This document shows, piece by piece, positions 53,209 to 55,052 of a stretch of DNA of 55,052 bases. A program made the translations under genes and the position numbers. Positions within the stretch are counted from its first letter, which is position 1; the number at the start of each line of letters is the position of its first letter. The DNA lies in the NCBI GenBank assembly GCA_028824685.1, contig JAPPCZ010000018.1, forward strand, positions 1 to 55,052, written 5' to 3'. The DNA is from Candidatus Poribacteria bacterium (lineage in GTDB: Bacteria > Poribacteria > WGA-4E > WGA-3G). The notes under the pieces were generated by a model. It did no database searches and was not told where the DNA came from. It saw only the letters and a list, made by a program, of their open reading frames with translations.

Positions 53209-54005
53209 GGATTGGTGCGGTGTCATTCTTGAACACGAAACCGCTCATTTATCCTATTTTGAATGGAGAACTTCAAACTGAAGAAATTGATCTTAGTGTC
53301 CATGTTCCGAGTCGTCTTGCGACTCTTTTGGGGAATAAAGAGTTAGATATTGGGTTGATTCCTATTGTTGAATACTTTCGTGCAAACGATCAAGGTAAAG
53401 GTTATCGTGTTCTTCCTAACATATCAATAGCATCGCGCGGTAGCGTCCTAAGTATCCAATTATTTAGCCGTGTCCCAATTCAGAACATCCAACAGATTGC
53501 TTTAGATACAAGTTCTCGGTCTTCTGTTGCGTTGCTAAAAATCTTATTCGCTGAAAAATATCAACTTTCTCCAACGTTCGTTTCTTGTGATCCTTCAATT
53601 AATCCTGCCACAGCAGAAACAGAAGCAGTTTTACTTATTGGAGATGCAGCACTCAAAAACCTCGGTGCCACAGAATATAGTTTTGATCTCGGCACAGAAT
53701 GGCACGAATTGACAGGATTACCTTTCGTCTATGCTTGTTGGGTGGCAAGAGGAAAAGTGGAACTCGGCAATGTGCCAAATCTACTTTTAGAAGCGAAAAA
53801 TCGGGGTATCACACAAATACCTGAAATTGCACAGATTGAAGCGGAAAAACTCGGTTTACCTGAAAACCTCTGTAAAGACTACTTACAACATCACATCCAC
53901 TATGACTTGGATGAATCGGAAATAGCAGGGCTTGAACATTTTTACAAACTTGCTGTGAAAAATGGACTCGTAGAATCAGAACGACCTTTAATTTTTGCAT
54001 CCTAA
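53187..54005 (+). CDS. mqnA: Chorismate dehydratase
   Basis: The 272-residue protein dehydrates chorismate in the first step of the futalosine menaquinone pathway. It has the SBP-like fold: LRIGAVSFLNTKPLIYPI, VPSRLATLLGNKELDIGLIPIVEYFR, SRGSVLSIQLFSR, LDTSSRSSVALLKILF, and ETEAVLLIGDAAL. The start is TTG with GAGAGGG 6 nt upstream, overlapping mqnE by 22 nt. The overlap supports coupled translation. Confidence 0.93.
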   Translation: MAQKSCLRIGAVSFLNTKPLIYPILNGELQTEEIDLSVHVPSRLATLLGNKELDIGLIPIVEYFRANDQGKGYRVLPNISIASRGSVLSIQLFSRVPIQNIQQIALDTSSRSSVALLKILFAEKYQLSPTFVSCDPSINPATAETEAVLLIGDAALKNLGATEYSFDLGTEWHELTGLPFVYACWVARGKVELGNVPNLLLEAKNRGITQIPEIAQIEAEKLGLPENLCKDYLQHHIHYDLDESEIAGLEHFYKLAVKNGLVESERPLIFAS

Positions 54006-54038
54006 ATCATCCAACAACTAAACCGAATAGGTTAAGAA

Positions 54039-54545
54039 ATGAATTCCGTTGAAGAAGCCACCACTACTGACGATATTACACAACAGTTTGAAGATTTCCT
54101 GAAAAGTTCCGGACTCCGTTTGACTCAAACGCGGATGGACGTTTTGAACCAAGTCTTTGCCTACCCAGGACATTTCCAAATCGAAGACCTTTTGGTTCAG
54201 ATGCGTCAAAACGGCTATCATGTGTCGCGTCCAACTATTTATCGCACGTTACCGTTGCTTGTTAGAAGTGGGTTGCTAACAGAATTCATTGACGCACACA
54301 AAAATACCCGCTACGAAAGCATCCACTCGCTCAAAGAGCATGCCCATCTCATCTGTCTACGATGTGGTCAGATTGTTGAATTTAAAGAACCGCAAATTGA
54401 TGCCTTGCAAAAATCTGTGTGCGAAGCGCATCAGTTTAAACCAGTGCGCTTTCGAAATGAGATAATTGGCTACTGTTCCGAATGTCAGGCAGAGTTAGAA
54501 ACAACATCTACTGAGTCAGAACCCTCATCCTCTACCGATTCTTGA
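54039..54545 (+). CDS. Fur-family metalloregulator
   Basis: The 168-residue protein has the Fur winged helix (LRLTQTRMDVLNQVFAYPGHFQIEDLLVQMRQNGYHVSRPTIYRTLPLLVRSGLL), the HAHLICLRCG metal/dimer segment and two structural CxxC pairs (Cys106/109, Cys146/149). An N-terminal extension and a Ser/Glu-rich tail flank it. Whether it is Fur, Zur or PerR cannot be settled from residues alone. It follows mqnA by 33 bp and overlaps the next minus-strand gene by 14 bp at the 3' ends. Confidence 0.92.
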   Translation: MNSVEEATTTDDITQQFEDFLKSSGLRLTQTRMDVLNQVFAYPGHFQIEDLLVQMRQNGYHVSRPTIYRTLPLLVRSGLLTEFIDAHKNTRYESIHSLKEHAHLICLRCGQIVEFKEPQIDALQKSVCEAHQFKPVRFRNEIIGYCSECQAELETTSTESEPSSSTDS

Positions 54546-55052
54546 GATCGCCCCAAGTTGTTGTCAGCAACCCTTTCGGATTAACAGGTAAACTTGCAAC
54601 CTCAGCGTTTTCATAATCCTCATCTGTCGGTTCATACTCTAAATCGCTTGACCAACAAAAAACGTCATATTGTACTTGGTTGGAACTCTGACGTGTCCAT
54701 ATCATCATGACGTTTTCACCGTCCTGTAATTTATTGACGGTGCCACCATCCTTACCAAAATCACCTGTTCGCATCCATGTCCACTCAGGCACATTTTCTT
54801 CAAAAATGATGTCATCAGGACGCACAAACGCGGGGGCAACCTTGGGGATAGTATCTCCATCGTCCCCCAAAACCCATAGCCAATCTGAATGGTTGCTTGG
54901 ATTGATGAGACGGCCGATAAACCGCCAATCTCCCGCTTCTCCACCAGCAAGACTAATGTCAAATCTATAGAGCAGCCATCCTTGCCCACCCGCGTTCGTG
55001 ACAATATCGCCATAGGCACCATCAGTCGGATCTTTTGCACCTTCCGCTTTAC
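54532..55052 (-). CDS. Secreted-type beta-sandwich protein, 3' end only
   Basis: An open minus-strand frame runs from the right window edge to the TAG at 54534-54532 (about 172 residues). It has a carbohydrate-binding-like layout: GGQGWLLYRFDISLAGGEAGDWRF, NPSNHSDWLWVLGDD, PEWTWMRTGDF and a final LQDGENVMMIWTRQ...YDVFCWSSDLEYEPTDEDY. Such modules occur at the ends of large exported proteins. There is no NYPNPFNPETWIPY domain, and its stop overlaps the Fur-family gene by 14 bp. The start is outside the window. Confidence 0.7.
   Translation of the reverse strand, partial: KAEGAKDPTDGAYGDIVTNAGGQGWLLYRFDISLAGGEAGDWRFIGRLINPSNHSDWLWVLGDDGDTIPKVAPAFVRPDDIIFEENVPEWTWMRTGDFGKDGGTVNKLQDGENVMMIWTRQSSNQVQYDVFCWSSDLEYEPTDEDYENAEVASLPVNPKGLLTTTWGDLKNR

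Overview
The window is AT-rich bacterial DNA that most resembles Candidatus Poribacteria. That assignment is an inference from protein architecture. Several large exported proteins combine WD40, leucine-rich-repeat, cohesin-like and dockerin-like modules and end in the same C-terminal block with the motif NYPNPFNPETWIPY. A sulfatase, a planctomycete-type cytochrome module, a futalosine-type menaquinone pathway and many short palindromic repeats in the gaps fit the same group. No rRNA gene is present to confirm it.

Layout. 1-11203: the 5' part of a tRNA-Pro gene, then four consecutive exported multidomain proteins (four-cohesin; cytochrome-LRR-cohesin-dockerin; LRR-dockerin; WD40-cohesin-dockerin). 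11210-16473: DUF58 protein, macro-domain protein, MFS transporter, tRNA-Leu beside a small MITE with a 9-bp target duplication, a lipoprotein translationally coupled to a metallo-beta-lactamase-like/cupin fusion, and a small membrane protein. 16914-20260 (minus strand): sulfatase, DUF309 protein, UDP-glucose dehydrogenase. 20869-26035: MurJ-like flippase, glycerophosphodiesterase, NtrC-type regulator, luciferase-like oxidoreductase. 26100-27000: a graveyard of IS982 and IS1 remnants and nested palindromes. 27167-33354: a 14-repeat WD40 protein, VOC protein, queE, amidohydrolase, small membrane protein and an APH-like kinase.

33371-45369 is the housekeeping core: rpsB-tsf-frr-cdsA-dxr-rseP, then a uracil-DNA glycosylase, priA, an aldolase-like protein and an ATP-grasp protein. 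pyrH and uppS, often found in this block in other bacteria, are missing from it. 45469-55052: a fifth sorting-domain protein (WD40-cohesin-dockerin), a Uma2 protein, trpS, SAM hydroxide adenosyltransferase, a DUF4258/zinc-finger toxin-antitoxin-like pair, a TIM-barrel isomerase, mqnE-mqnA, a Fur-family regulator and the 3' end of a secreted-type protein.

The most unusual signals lie between genes. (1) Three fold-back arrays are built from the same ~30-nt hairpin unit in the order + + - -; one unit carries a compensatory change that keeps its stem. (2) At two convergent gene pairs the 3' junction is duplicated (38 and about 50 nt, including both stop codons) on either side of a repeat-rich island, so both genes stay intact; both islands end in the same CCCAACCTACA sequence. 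(3) Several TIR-bounded mini-elements carry palindromic cores. Together these suggest a family of small mobile elements that settle between genes with little damage; this is inference. Many genes have recognisable sigma70 promoters, with 17-bp spacing in every case I list.
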